Counted from the first letter of the stretch, positions 18,277 through 28,310 are shown. The stretch: 64,000 nucleotides of DNA from Marinobacter salinisoli (GCF_017301335.1 NZ_CP071247.1:806001-870000), one strand, 5' to 3'. The notes: generated from the sequence alone by a model not told the origin. Made by a program: numbers and translations.

Positions 18277-18578
18277 TGTTAACCTCCACTGCAACACATC
18301 CGCTTTGCGAGCCAACCCGGCCCGAACAACTAGGGACTACTGTGAGGAGGCAACCATGTCCTCCATCCTTGGGTGCCCAAAAGCCATCCCTAAAGCGCTT
18401 GGTACATCTCAATACCCTAGCGCGGCTTCCGAGCTGTAATACTCATTCTGCTACTAACTGAAACTTTATATTTCAATTTGTAATAAAACCTTAAAACAAT
18501 CAATCCTCGGTGACAACCAACTGTCGGGTTTAGATACCCAATTTGAGGTGATTGTTGTTAGTTTTTTTGCGAGAGATC
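18277..18578 (-). promoter_or_regulatory. 302-bp gap: leader of the PEP-CTERM gene with possible RNA structure
   Basis: No gene seen. The part nearest the PEP-CTERM gene holds several complementary segments: ctaggg at 18330-18335 with ccctag at 18415-18420, ggagg 18346-18350 with cctcc 18360-18364, and a ttgggtgcccaa palindrome at 18369-18380. ggta/tacc (18401-18404 and 18413-18416) overlaps the first pair, so the two would be alternatives. It does not match the c-di-GMP riboswitch cores I know. The far part (18440-18578) is A+T-rich and would hold the promoter and the end of the cytochrome transcript. Confidence 0.3.
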
Positions 18579-20648
18579 TCACTTTTGCGAGAACTCGACG
18601 TACTCTAAGTTTTCGGGAGAGATCGGCTCAGATTCCGGCTTTTTCCTCAACGGAACAACAATCGCATCATAAGCCATATCGATAATCGGTAAGGAAACAA
18701 AGGCATCTTTCAGAGCCCAACTGGCGTATTGATTGTTGAGCTTTCGATACCGTAAGCGCGCACTGATGGTCAGTGGCGTCTTTGCCCAAGTAGGAATGCC
18801 GAAGCGATAGGTTTCGATATCCGATCCGCCCGCAGGAATAACGGACTTTTCTGCATGGCCCACCATATTGAACAAGTCATGCTTCCAAACGTGTTTGCCT
18901 TTCCGGTCAACGGGAAGTGAACGGTAGAACTTTGCTTGAGGATCAACGTCCTGATTTTCGTTATTGAGCCCACCACTTCGGAACACTTCCCTGCCTTCGG
19001 CATCCAAAACCGAGAAGTCTATCCAGGCTTCATTGATATCGATGGTCCCACCTGGGAAGTTATGCCCAACCCCTACATTTGAAACAACGACGTTTATTCG
19101 TGCTTCTTCACCCAGGTAAAAATAAGCTGGGGTTTCAGTGCGAGCCCGAATTCCCTCTGACAAGGCCATTCGGTTTTGTGTAGCGTCTGTTCGGGTTGGC
19201 GGATCAATATCAATCTGCATTTTGTTTTTTTGCAGAAATGAGATCGTTTTTTCCAAATGTTTCTGGTCCCCATCGACGACTGCGAGCATTGTATTTGCGG
19301 CTGGGAAATCGTGGCTTCTCACCATTCCATCTTCATTGGCAGAAGGATCGTCCATTTTTTCCAAAGGCATATGGCAATCCTGACACTGCTTCTGATTACC
19401 TTCAGAAAATGCCGTGTTGTGTTGCCCGGAAAACGGACTGTCCAGCCAGGCCGCATATTCATCCTGCATTTTCACCCAGCCCCAATCATTCATTTCCTTA
19501 TCCATGAACTGGGCGTGGCATGTGGCGCACATCTCAGCGGATGAAAGCACATCACGAGATAGGTCGTTTCGATGCAGTTGTGGACTGATTTTTGTTATGT
19601 ACCGATTTATGGCCTCGCCAAGGGCATTATCAGAGGCTTGAAACAGGTAATCACGCGCCGGAGTATATTCATAGCTCCCATTGCCTTTAAGATGGACAAC
19701 TTTTGATATTCCGTGACAGCCCATACAGCCTACGCCTTCCAGATTGCCCGAAGAGCCCGCAATACCGCCATGCTTCCCCCCGGCACTCAGCTCCCCGGTT
19801 AATAGAGCCACCGGCGCATGACATCCCTCACAGTAGCGGGTTGCAGTGATGTCTTTTTTTTCCGCAAGCAGGCTTACGTTGGTCATATAGGCCGGATCTG
19901 AAGCGGCCTTTCTGTGCGCCGAGGCAAACCATTGTTTCGCAATTTGTTCATGACATCCGGCGCAATTCTGGGAACCTCCAATCTGGCGCTCGTCAATAAA
20001 CCCATCATGGTAAGTTTCGGTTTGGGCTGGGCGAAAGGGGTGCTCACCGTAGGTATACTGATAAGGCTCCGCCACCGGTTTCGTGCGATAAGGTTCGTGC
20101 GTAACAGCATTTGTGAGCACGATCGCAGAAATACCCACTATCCCCGCGACAAAAACAGAGATCAGGGGCCGTGCTATGCCCTTATGCAAGCTAGGATATA
20201 TTTCCCGTTCGCGTTTCTTTCTTGCCGAGTTAATTGTGACTCGGTGCAAAGCAATATGAACAACCAGCATGCCAACAACAGCGTATGCTAACCACTCGTG
20301 AGAAGAATAAACCCACGAAAAGCGTTCGCTTTGCCCCAATACCGCTACAAAAGAACCACTGAAGACAAGACCCAAAAAACCTGCAAAAACAACGATCCCG
20401 CTGATAATGACCAAAGGCCTTCGCTGACCGAAGCTCTTTCTGAAGTGGGCCCACAAGTACGAAAGGGAAAGAACGCCAAAAACCAAACCAAGAATACTAT
20501 GAGAAAACTGGATGGCTTGAATCCAAAAGCTCGCATCGCTTAACCAAGGGGTTAATAGCCCAGTGACTGCCACAAATGTGAACTGGGCATAAAATCCTGG
20601 ACTGCTTTTTCTTTCTAGTTCTGGCCAGTTTTTCGAACTCACCGACAT
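18579..20648 (-). CDS. Membrane-anchored pentahaem c-type cytochrome
   Basis: A 689-aa protein. The first about 185 residues carry five hydrophobic segments with paired histidines (SHSILGL, HEWLAYAVVGMLVVHIALH), resembling a cytochrome b561/DUF4405-type membrane domain. The periplasmic part has five CXXCH haem-c sites: CAGCH near residue 229, CEGCH near 273, CMGCH near 308, CATCH near 374 and CQDCH near 422, in a cytochrome c554-like arrangement. The last 200 residues (after about 490) are beta-rich with VGVGHNFPGGTIDINEAW, seen in large multihaem proteins. It would move electrons between membrane quinols and a periplasmic or surface partner; the substrate is unknown. Its ATG immediately follows the stop of the CRTAC1/HEAT gene, so the two are translationally linked. 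Confidence 0.8.
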   Translation of the reverse strand: MSVSSKNWPELERKSSPGFYAQFTFVAVTGLLTPWLSDASFWIQAIQFSHSILGLVFGVLSLSYLWAHFRKSFGQRRPLVIISGIVVFAGFLGLVFSGSFVAVLGQSERFSWVYSSHEWLAYAVVGMLVVHIALHRVTINSARKKREREIYPSLHKGIARPLISVFVAGIVGISAIVLTNAVTHEPYRTKPVAEPYQYTYGEHPFRPAQTETYHDGFIDERQIGGSQNCAGCHEQIAKQWFASAHRKAASDPAYMTNVSLLAEKKDITATRYCEGCHAPVALLTGELSAGGKHGGIAGSSGNLEGVGCMGCHGISKVVHLKGNGSYEYTPARDYLFQASDNALGEAINRYITKISPQLHRNDLSRDVLSSAEMCATCHAQFMDKEMNDWGWVKMQDEYAAWLDSPFSGQHNTAFSEGNQKQCQDCHMPLEKMDDPSANEDGMVRSHDFPAANTMLAVVDGDQKHLEKTISFLQKNKMQIDIDPPTRTDATQNRMALSEGIRARTETPAYFYLGEEARINVVVSNVGVGHNFPGGTIDINEAWIDFSVLDAEGREVFRSGGLNNENQDVDPQAKFYRSLPVDRKGKHVWKHDLFNMVGHAEKSVIPAGGSDIETYRFGIPTWAKTPLTISARLRYRKLNNQYASWALKDAFVSLPIIDMAYDAIVVPLRKKPESEPISPENLEYVEFSQK

Positions 20649-23600
20649 CTAATTAACCTCTGATACAGCAGTCGACTTAAAATCAAAACGGGAGTTTTCC
20701 ACAGAGGTTACGCCAGACACCTCTTTACTTTTCACCGCACCCTCACTTACATTTCCCAGTTCCTCGGAAAGCTCCAACCTGGTTTTTTCTGGCAACATTG
20801 TTCCACCCTGTTCGAGCACCAGGGCTTTAAGTTCAAGAGAGCCACCCTTTGCGATTTCTCTCAACAAGATCGGAGCAAATCGAGGTTTCTGCTCAACCAG
20901 AACCCGTACCAATTCACTCAGAAATTCCGGGCGTGTACCGACACCATTAATCAGGTCGACGCCAAGACTTAGGCCTGCCCTGGTAGACCGATTTACTAGA
21001 ACTCTCGCTGCGTAGGCAACTTCTGAAAAGGTACTTTGGGAACTCTTCGCAATAGCCCCAATCGACCTGCGAATATGCGGTTCGGCATAATCAGCCGCCA
21101 TGTTATCCAAACAACGTAAAGCTAATTCAAGAAAGCCTTCACTCTGCGATATCAGCAGAGATTCTGGAAAAATCAGCTTTCTCGGTCGCAAGTTGCTACA
21201 TTGAGAAAGTGCAACCTTTTGAACGGACTCACTGTTCGAAAATTGGAGAGCCTCATTCAGGACCTCAGACCTAAAGGTGGCGGGATGGTTAGAGTGCAAG
21301 GCCCGCACAGCAAAATAAAGCTCGTCTTCAGTCGGGGCTTCTGGCCATGGGATGCGGGTCCAGTCCACTTTCAGTCCCATCAAATCTGCCTGCTCTGCTA
21401 CCGACCGCCTTATATCCGCCGGTTGTTCCAATAAGCGAACAATCACCGCCTCCGAGGGTAAAAAGCCATCGATGCTCAAAGCCGAAGCAAGAATTGATGG
21501 GACCTGCGTGCTGTATTTATCCAACAACTTGTGTAGCTGCTCTTGTGCTTTTTGATTCCGAAATTCGGTGATCGCATAAGTCGCCAACTCCATCGTGTAT
21601 ACATTTGAAGGCAGACTTGTTATCTCTAGGAACTTCGAAAGGCTGTCTTGCAGGCGCTGAAATCCTAGAGCGAGATAATCACCAGCTCTCAACTCTCTGA
21701 CGACTGCAAGAAATTCTCTTTTTTGTTCTGATGAATGGATAAACTTTTCGGCGTCCAACATCCCCATCGTAAACGGATCGCGACCAAGCCTTGAAAGGGC
21801 CGAAAGAACTGCCGCTTTTAATGAAGGGCTTTGCTCTGGGTCTTCATACAGTTTTACTAACACAGGCAGCGCCTTCTTCTCCCGTAGCAGCCCTAAGGCC
21901 CGGACAGCTTCCTCCCGAACATCAGGGTTCTCTGATTGCGCCAACCTTATGGCTGGCGCCACTGCCCGGTAGTGTTCACTTTCTGCCAGCGCTCTAAGGG
22001 CACATTGCACAACCGCTTGTTCCGTTTCATCAAGCAGCCGAACAAGGTAACTAACCGCCCTCATCTTTCTTCGGACAACCGCCTCTTCTTCACGGAAAAA
22101 ATGCTCGAACACACTACTCACGGCGCATTTAATCTCGGGAACGTCGCTATCAAAAAGGGGCAATAACCAGGTGATGGACGCCTCAGATTCGAGCCTTTTT
22201 GCCAGTCGTAAACCCGCTATTACCTCTTTCTGACTGGAAGACCTGAGAGACCTCTGCAAGAACGGGAGGGATATCCGATTAGGTAGTTCGCTGACTTTCT
22301 CTAAGAAATCTAAACGGGAAGTTTCAGCCGATCTGTCATAGGTCGCCAAGAGTCCCTGAATATCTTCTTGACTAAAAAAAACTTGTTCAACCTGCTCAAG
22401 AACAGTGCTGATCGACAAATTATGAGTCTCATCACTGGAAACATCTGATTGTTTTTCAGGGTGGATAACCTCTGTGCGAGAATTCCCTTTAGTAATTTTT
22501 AGGTACTTATTAATCTGAAATTCTTCAATTTTTTGGATACCGTCAGCCCAATGAATCAAGATTTGGTCTATTTCTTCGATGCTGCCAAGCCCAAACCTAA
22601 GGCGTGGATCACTCTGGGACAAAAACGTCGATGGGATTCGCGCTGACTGTTTATAGACCTTCCCGTTTGCACGAACTTCAACAGTGGCATTTTCTGCCTC
22701 AGAGCCCTTAGGAGAGTCCAGGCTTATTCCGATCCAATTATTCTTGGCCTCAAGGTTTTCCCACAGTTCAACCCGATCATTGTTGTTTACGAATACAAGA
22801 TCGGAGTCTCCGTCATTATCAAAATCAAACGAAGCTAAACCACGACCGGATAGGGCACCAAACGCTTTTTCAATATCGTATCGACCGTCTTTTCTTCCTA
22901 GCCATATGGAGTTAGGCTGACCCTGTGGAACAGACGGACTATCCACGTCGGGTGTCAAATTCCCGTTATTGAGTACAAAATCGATCACGCCATCATTATT
23001 TAGATCCTCTGCTAAAACTCCCCACCCTGAGCTACTAATGAGATGATGATCGCTAATGCCCTTGGACCAAATTCTGTCGTTAAATACATATTCTTTTCGT
23101 TCATTAAAAGCTAAGCCCGGGGCGTGTCCCGTTGCGGCTGTCAGGAAGATGTCGAAATCTCCATCACTATCAAAGTCGGCTACCGCAGAAGACTGTGTAG
23201 CCGAAATGCCTGATATTCCAATAGCTGTCTTGTGTTCCTCGAACGTGCCATCACGCTTATTGAGGTACAACCTGTTCGGTGAGCCGGTATGGTTAACTAC
23301 CAATAGATCCGGCCAAAAGTCACGGTTGATATCGACCCACTGGGCAGAGAGAGACCTTCCAGATCGATCCTCGACACCTGATTCAGTGCCTACCTCCATG
23401 AACTTCATTCCGCCGGTATTTCTATATAGCTTGTTAGGTAAGGGATCAAATAGAGATGGATTGAAATCGCTTGGAGATAACGATTTAAAGCCCCAGTTAC
23501 TTTCAAACCGTCTGCCACCTTTTTCATAATCTATGTAATTGGCAACATAAATATCTTTATGACCATCCCTATCATAGTCCGCAATGGTCACACTGGTGGA

Positions 23601-24182
23601 CCAACCAGTTTCTGACAAACCGGATTGCTCAGTAACGTCCTCGAACCTGCCATCACCAGTATTCCTGAATATGTGGTTTTTTCCGGTAGTCGTAATTACC
23701 AGATCGGTATGGGTATCGTTATCTAGATCAGCAGCAGCACAGCCCATACCTTTTTCGGTAGTCGTTAGCTCGGAAAAAGAAGTGACATCAGAGAAATAAC
23801 GACCATGGTTATTTTGGTAAAGATATAAAGGCTGATTATCTGACCACCAGGCATCCTTTCCGTAGTGCCTTACCTGCCCACTTCCACCGATAATTAATAG
23901 ATCGAGCCAACCATCGTTATTGTAATCAAGTACGCAGGTTCCCCCCCCTAAGGTTTGATCGAGGCCACTTAGGTAATCGGCGGAATCATGGTGGAATGCT
24001 TGGATTCCTAGTTCGAGGCTCTTCTCTAGGAACCTCGGGATCTCTGGACTGGCGTGGTCTGAAGGACCATAGGCAGGCGGGTCTGGGATGTCCACCGGCT
24101 GAGTTGAGCCCAAAGTCAAAAGGAAAACGATTAAGACTATTGCGGGCCCAAATCCTGAGATGAAGGACTTTTCCTTGTTCAC
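20649..24182 (-). CDS. Exported CRTAC1/FG-GAP beta-propeller protein with ASPIC/UnbV and HEAT-repeat domains
   Basis: An 1177-aa protein starting at GTG 24182, with AGGAA about seven bases upstream. It begins with a signal or anchor segment (FGPAIVLIVFLLTLGS). Residues about 70-475 carry FG-GAP/VCBS repeats with calcium-type DxDxDG loops (DYNNDGWLDLL, DFDSDGDFDIF, DFDNDGDSDLVF). Residues about 480-560 form an ASPIC/UnbV domain (NNWIGISLDS, then LIHWADG). Residues about 600-1120 are helical HEAT-like repeats (VREEAVRALGLLREKKALPVL). CRTAC1-family proteins are extracellular binding scaffolds. The fusion to a long HEAT array and coupling to a pentahaem cytochrome gene (stop and start adjacent) suggest the two proteins act together outside the inner membrane. 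The ligand is unknown. Confidence 0.8.
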   Translation of the reverse strand: MNKEKSFISGFGPAIVLIVFLLTLGSTQPVDIPDPPAYGPSDHASPEIPRFLEKSLELGIQAFHHDSADYLSGLDQTLGGGTCVLDYNNDGWLDLLIIGGSGQVRHYGKDAWWSDNQPLYLYQNNHGRYFSDVTSFSELTTTEKGMGCAAADLDNDTHTDLVITTTGKNHIFRNTGDGRFEDVTEQSGLSETGWSTSVTIADYDRDGHKDIYVANYIDYEKGGRRFESNWGFKSLSPSDFNPSLFDPLPNKLYRNTGGMKFMEVGTESGVEDRSGRSLSAQWVDINRDFWPDLLVVNHTGSPNRLYLNKRDGTFEEHKTAIGISGISATQSSAVADFDSDGDFDIFLTAATGHAPGLAFNERKEYVFNDRIWSKGISDHHLISSSGWGVLAEDLNNDGVIDFVLNNGNLTPDVDSPSVPQGQPNSIWLGRKDGRYDIEKAFGALSGRGLASFDFDNDGDSDLVFVNNNDRVELWENLEAKNNWIGISLDSPKGSEAENATVEVRANGKVYKQSARIPSTFLSQSDPRLRFGLGSIEEIDQILIHWADGIQKIEEFQINKYLKITKGNSRTEVIHPEKQSDVSSDETHNLSISTVLEQVEQVFFSQEDIQGLLATYDRSAETSRLDFLEKVSELPNRISLPFLQRSLRSSSQKEVIAGLRLAKRLESEASITWLLPLFDSDVPEIKCAVSSVFEHFFREEEAVVRRKMRAVSYLVRLLDETEQAVVQCALRALAESEHYRAVAPAIRLAQSENPDVREEAVRALGLLREKKALPVLVKLYEDPEQSPSLKAAVLSALSRLGRDPFTMGMLDAEKFIHSSEQKREFLAVVRELRAGDYLALGFQRLQDSLSKFLEITSLPSNVYTMELATYAITEFRNQKAQEQLHKLLDKYSTQVPSILASALSIDGFLPSEAVIVRLLEQPADIRRSVAEQADLMGLKVDWTRIPWPEAPTEDELYFAVRALHSNHPATFRSEVLNEALQFSNSESVQKVALSQCSNLRPRKLIFPESLLISQSEGFLELALRCLDNMAADYAEPHIRRSIGAIAKSSQSTFSEVAYAARVLVNRSTRAGLSLGVDLINGVGTRPEFLSELVRVLVEQKPRFAPILLREIAKGGSLELKALVLEQGGTMLPEKTRLELSEELGNVSEGAVKSKEVSGVTSVENSRFDFKSTAVSEVN

Positions 24183-24256
24183 AAAGCAATTCCTGAATCT
24201 ACATACTACCTGGCCAGTCTTGCAGCCAACGCAGAACCTTTTCGGAATAAATAATT

Positions 24257-24292
24257 AGCAGATAGTAGAGCTCAAAAGAGCGTAAGTCTGCT
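24257..24292 (-). terminator. Candidate terminator hairpin after the 207-aa exported protein gene
   Basis: AGCAGA (24257-24262) pairs with TCTGCT (24287-24292), enclosing an inner GCTC-aaaa-GAGC hairpin (24270-24281). A T-rich run follows in the minus direction. It lies 37 bases downstream of the stop of the minus-strand gene at 24329. Confidence 0.4.
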
Positions 24293-24328
24293 TAACGTCG
24301 CACACAACAACTATAAGAGAAGCGGCTT

Positions 24329-24952
24329 TTACCAGTCTGTGCTCATATCGCTGTTCGAGCCATCCTCATCGTCGCCCATCCATTCATAAAGAGCGGCGAG
24401 ATGGGGGTAGACAGCCTGAATATCCTCTTCCGGAACGGTTTTAACCGTCTCAGAGACACTGTTCATATAGGTCGCCATGGATCTCAGGTTTTGTTCAATA
24501 TCTGCCCTCATCTCCTGAGGCAGGTCTTTCGGCAGGTTTTGAAGGTAGGCGTCGATATCTCCAGGTGTCCTCGGTGAATTCAACGCCAGTTGAGCCGCCG
24601 GATCATTTCTGACCTGAATAGCCATCGCCGCGGCCATGACGCGGTCCGCAACGGCACCAAACGCTTCAGGGCTCTCGAAGCCGTTGTCTTCAATGATGGA
24701 CTCAAGCTTGTGGAAAGCGGGGTGCGACTTGCTCTGCTCTACCAGTGAACTGAACATGTCGGAGGGATCGGAATCGAGGGGCGCGCTTTCGTCATCCAAG
24801 TCGACAAATTCGTCACCAATAGCCTGAATTTCCGCAAGGCAATTGATGACATTCACGACGTCGTTGCTGGTCAGCGGGGCGGAAACCGCAAAGGTTCCCC
24901 AGAGCAACCCCGAAACGAACAGTAAGGGACGGAAAAGTTTTGAAATCAACAC
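24329..24952 (-). CDS. Small exported protein, function unknown
   Basis: A 207-aa protein with a signal peptide (LISKLFRPLLFVSGLLWG, then VSA). The GTG at 24961 overlaps the AAGGAG ribosome site. The GTG at 24952 has proper spacing (about eight bases), so I start there. The mature protein is acidic and largely helical, with one cysteine (VNVINCLAEIQAIGDEF) and a Pro/Asp-rich stretch (DDESAPLDSDPSDM). I do not recognise a family. It stands alone between the glmS 3' end and the CRTAC1 gene. Confidence 0.6.
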   Translation of the reverse strand: MLISKLFRPLLFVSGLLWGTFAVSAPLTSNDVVNVINCLAEIQAIGDEFVDLDDESAPLDSDPSDMFSSLVEQSKSHPAFHKLESIIEDNGFESPEAFGAVADRVMAAAMAIQVRNDPAAQLALNSPRTPGDIDAYLQNLPKDLPQEMRADIEQNLRSMATYMNSVSETVKTVPEEDIQAVYPHLAALYEWMGDDEDGSNSDMSTDW

Positions 24953-25010
24953 AATAGACACTCCTTGTCTTGTAGTTCGCGGAACCCGGCAATCCCTGCC
25001 AGGATAAGCA

Positions 25011-25040
25011 GAGGCCCCGTGGAGTTATCCACAGGGCCTC
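25011..25040 (-). terminator. GC-rich hairpin downstream of glmS
   Basis: Stem GAGGCCC (25011-25017) with GGGCCTC (25034-25040), continued by GTGG (25019-25022) with CCAC (25029-25032) around loop agttat. It begins four bases past the glmS stop. The T-run after it in the minus direction is poor, so it is a hairpin of probable terminator function. The loop and 3' arm happen to contain a TTATCCACA. Confidence 0.55.
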
Positions 25041-25043
25041 CAA

Positions 25044-26876
25044 TCACTCTACCGTCACGCTCTTGGCCAGATTCCGGGGCTGATCCACATCCGTGCCTTT
25101 GAGCACAGCAACATGATACGACAGCAACTGAAGCGGAACGGTGTAAACGATGGGGGCGGTGATTTCATGGACCGGGGGAATCTGCATCACGTGGATGGCG
25201 TCTTCTTCCTTCACGTCAGCGGCCTTGTCAGCGAACACAAAGAGCTCCCCACCCCGCGCCCGAACTTCTTCCAGGTTGGACTTGAGTTTTTCCAGCAGCT
25301 CGTTGTTGGGCGCTACCGTGACCACGGGCATTTCATTATCAACCAGCGCCAGCGGGCCGTGCTTCAGCTCACCAGCGGGATAGGCTTCGGCATGGATGTA
25401 GGAGATTTCCTTGAGCTTGAGCGCCCCTTCGAGGGCCACTGGGAACTGGGAACCACGCCCAAGGAACAGGCTATGATGCTTGTCCATGAAAGCCTTGGAC
25501 AGCTCGGCAATCTCGCCATCCAGAGCCAGCACCTGCTCGACCTGTGCCGGTAGCTGATGGATGGCGCGGACAATGTCCGCTTCCCGCTCTTCGGAAAGCC
25601 CGTTCTTGCGGGCAAGTGCCAGCGTGAAAATCAGCAGGGCTGTCAGCTGGGTGGTAAAGGCCTTGGTTGAAGCGACCCCGATTTCCGGGCCCGCCTGGGT
25701 CATGATCACCAGGTCGGATTCACGGACCAGGGAACTTCCCGGCACGTTGCAGATGGCCAGTGCTGCGCGGAACCCCGCTTCCTTGGCCTGACGAAGGGCC
25801 GCCAGGGTATCCGCAGTTTCGCCCGACTGGGAAATGCACAGGAACAGCGTGTTTTTCTGGATCACATGCTTGCGATAGCGGAATTCAGACGCCACTTCCA
25901 CTGAACAGGCAACCCCGGCCAGTTCCTCAATCCAGTAACGGGCCACCATCCCGGCATGGTAACTGGTGCCGCAGGCGATGATCTGAACATGGTTGACGTC
26001 CTGCAGCAGATTGGCCGCTTCCGTCCCCAACGCCTGCTCCAGAACCCGGCTGTCGGTAACTCGACCTTCCATGGTGGCTTTAATCACCTTGGGCTGCTCG
26101 TAGATTTCCTTGAGCATGAAGTGGCGATACTCGCCTTTGTCGGCGGAATCCGCACCATGTTCGAAGCGGGTAATCTTGCGCTCGACCGGGGTGCCTTCAC
26201 GGTCGTGAATGGTCACACTGTCATGGCGGATATCGGCAATGTCACCTTCCTCCATGAACACAAAACGGTCGGTGACCGGCAGCAGCGCCAGCTGATCGGA
26301 GGCAATGAAGTTTTCCCCAATCCCGACACCGATAACCAGAGGGCTGCCTTCCCGGCACACCACCATGTGGTCGGGCTCATCGGAGTGGACAACGGCCAGC
26401 GCATAGGCGCCACGAAGGCGGGTAATGGCGGCTTTTACCGACTCATAAAGCGCGCCAAGCTGGCGGTAATTCTTCTCGATAAGGTGAACGACAACCTCGG
26501 TGTCGGTCTGTGAGGTGAACTCGAAGCCGTCGGCTCTCAGTTCCTCACGGAGCTCCTGGTAATTCTCGATAATCCCGTTATGTACAATCGCCAGCCGGTC
26601 ACCGGACATGTGCGGATGGGCATTGATCTGCGACGGTTCACCGTGCGTTGCCCAGCGCGTGTGGGCGATACCCATGTGGCCGGAAAGCGGGTTCGCTTCG
26701 ACAGCCTCGGCGAGGGAAGCCACCTTGCCGACTTCCCGGGCACGCTGAATGGCATTGGCGCCATCCACCACAGCCATGCCGGCAGAATCGTAGCCGCGAT
26801 ATTCCAATCGGCGCAGCCCCTCGAGCAGAATGCCCTGAACGTCCCTTTCCGAAACTGCACCTACAATTCCACACAT
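25044..26876 (-). CDS. glmS: Glutamine-fructose-6-phosphate aminotransferase (isomerizing)
   Basis: A 610-aa protein, full length for GlmS. It makes glucosamine-6-phosphate from fructose-6-phosphate and glutamine, the first step toward UDP-GlcNAc for peptidoglycan and LPS. The N-terminal nucleophile Cys2 (MCGIVGAV) and class II amidotransferase motifs ([20 protein letters not shown]) are present. Two SIS isomerase domains follow ([30 protein letters not shown]), and the C-terminus LAKSVTVE is typical. It lies 31 bases after glmU and is probably co-transcribed with it. The glmS 3' end is the classical Tn7 attachment target; here the accessory block begins just beyond it. Confidence 0.98.
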   Translation of the reverse strand: MCGIVGAVSERDVQGILLEGLRRLEYRGYDSAGMAVVDGANAIQRAREVGKVASLAEAVEANPLSGHMGIAHTRWATHGEPSQINAHPHMSGDRLAIVHNGIIENYQELREELRADGFEFTSQTDTEVVVHLIEKNYRQLGALYESVKAAITRLRGAYALAVVHSDEPDHMVVCREGSPLVIGVGIGENFIASDQLALLPVTDRFVFMEEGDIADIRHDSVTIHDREGTPVERKITRFEHGADSADKGEYRHFMLKEIYEQPKVIKATMEGRVTDSRVLEQALGTEAANLLQDVNHVQIIACGTSYHAGMVARYWIEELAGVACSVEVASEFRYRKHVIQKNTLFLCISQSGETADTLAALRQAKEAGFRAALAICNVPGSSLVRESDLVIMTQAGPEIGVASTKAFTTQLTALLIFTLALARKNGLSEEREADIVRAIHQLPAQVEQVLALDGEIAELSKAFMDKHHSLFLGRGSQFPVALEGALKLKEISYIHAEAYPAGELKHGPLALVDNEMPVVTVAPNNELLEKLKSNLEEVRARGGELFVFADKAADVKEEDAIHVMQIPPVHEITAPIVYTVPLQLLSYHVAVLKGTDVDQPRNLAKSVTVE

Positions 26877-26907
26877 ACTGATGTCACCTGTCTTTTAAAT
26901 GTCTTGC

Positions 26908-28272
26908 TTAATCTTTGGCCGGCCGTTCCCAGCCGGAGATATTCTTCTGCCGGCCCCGGGCTACCGCCAGTTCCCCGTCAGCCACATTCCGGGTAATCGT
27001 GGACCCGGCACCGATGGTCGCGTCTCTGGCCAATTCCACCGGCGCAACCAGCGCGGTATTCGACCCGACGAACACACCATCACCAATGACCGTGCGATGC
27101 TTGTTTACGCCATCATAATTGCAGGTGATCGTGCCTGCACCCACATTCACGTTGCGGCCAAGTGAGGCGTCCCCCACATAACTAAGATGGTTGATTTTGC
27201 TGCCTTCGCCAACCACGGCTTTCTTGGTTTCGACAAAGTTACCAACCTTGGTGCCGGAGGCGAGCTCAGTCCCCGGACGCAGGCGGGCAAAGGGGCCAAT
27301 TTCAGCGTTCTCGCCGACGATGGCGCCTTCGATCACACTGTGCGCCTTGATGGTTGCACCAGCGCCAATCCGGGCATCTTTAATCACGCACCCCGGACCA
27401 ATGGCCACATTGCTTCCCAGCTCAACCCGGCCTTCAAACACTGAGTTGATATCAATAAAAATATCGTTGCCGATGATCAGCTCACCACGGACGTCCAATC
27501 TGGAGGGATCGGCCAACGTTGCGCCTTCAGTCATCAGGCGATTGGCCTCGTTGCGCTGAAACCAACGCTCGAGTTCTGCCAGTTGGAGCCGATTGTTCAC
27601 GCCCTGAACCTCGAATTCGTTCGCAGGCTGAGAGACTGACACCTTGAGGTCATTAGCGACCGACATCGCGATGATGTCCGTCAGATAATACTCACCCTGG
27701 GCATTGGCGTTGGACAGTTCGGGTAACCAGGTCTTCAGGTGCTTTGCAGACACCGCCAGAATCCCGGTATTTACCTCCTGGATCGCCTGCTGAATGTCGT
27801 TGGCGTCCTTTTGCTCAACGATTTCCGTCACCTGGCCCATTTCGTTGCGTACAATCCGGCCATAGCCAGAGGGGTCGTCCAGGGTAACGGTAAGCAGCCC
27901 CAGCGTTTGCTCATCCAGTTCGTTGACCATTGGCGCCAGGGTTTCCTGCCGAATCAAAGGCACATCGCCGTAGAGCACCAAAACCCTCGCGTGGTCTGGC
28001 AGATCTGGCAACGCCTGTGCGACAGCATGACCTGTGCCCAATTGCTCGCTCTGCATCACCCAGTTAACCGTTGATTCGTCGGTGGCTTCACGCACCTTTT
28101 CCGCACCATGGCCGATGACGGCATGAATTTTTTCCGCCCCAAGCCGCTTGGCCGTGGCGATCACATGATGAAGCATAGGACGTCCAGCGATGGAATGTAG
28201 CACTTTCGGGAGTGCCGATTTCATTCGCGAGCCTTGGCCGGCTGCCAGAATTACAACGTGTAACGGGTTCAT
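26908..28272 (-). CDS. glmU: Bifunctional UDP-GlcNAc pyrophosphorylase / glucosamine-1-phosphate acetyltransferase
   Basis: A 454-aa protein of normal length. The N-terminal nucleotidyltransferase domain shows the LAAGQGSRMKSALPKVLH signature. From about residue 250 a left-handed beta-helix of hexapeptide repeats carries the acetyltransferase site (FVETKKAVVGEGSKINHLSY, then GAGTITCNYDG). It acetylates GlcN-1-P and joins it to UTP, supplying UDP-GlcNAc for cell wall, LPS and capsule. It lies directly upstream of glmS in the same direction. The atp operon is separated from it by a terminator-like structure, so glmU likely has its own promoter in the 150-bp gap. Confidence 0.97.
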   Translation of the reverse strand: MNPLHVVILAAGQGSRMKSALPKVLHSIAGRPMLHHVIATAKRLGAEKIHAVIGHGAEKVREATDESTVNWVMQSEQLGTGHAVAQALPDLPDHARVLVLYGDVPLIRQETLAPMVNELDEQTLGLLTVTLDDPSGYGRIVRNEMGQVTEIVEQKDANDIQQAIQEVNTGILAVSAKHLKTWLPELSNANAQGEYYLTDIIAMSVANDLKVSVSQPANEFEVQGVNNRLQLAELERWFQRNEANRLMTEGATLADPSRLDVRGELIIGNDIFIDINSVFEGRVELGSNVAIGPGCVIKDARIGAGATIKAHSVIEGAIVGENAEIGPFARLRPGTELASGTKVGNFVETKKAVVGEGSKINHLSYVGDASLGRNVNVGAGTITCNYDGVNKHRTVIGDGVFVGSNTALVAPVELARDATIGAGSTITRNVADGELAVARGRQKNISGWERPAKD

Positions 28273-28310
28273 TATGGTGTACCCCTTTCAACGAACGAGT
28301 TTCAATTCTC

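Noticed and set aside
18277..18440. Cyclic-di-GMP riboswitch upstream of the PEP-CTERM gene
   Set aside because: Only a CGCAAAGC-like fragment is present; the GGGCAAACC core and tetraloop-receptor layout were not found.
25025..25033. Perfect DnaA box after glmS
   Set aside because: It forms the loop and one arm of the hairpin at 25011-25040, so its sequence is explained by the stem; not counted in the cluster.
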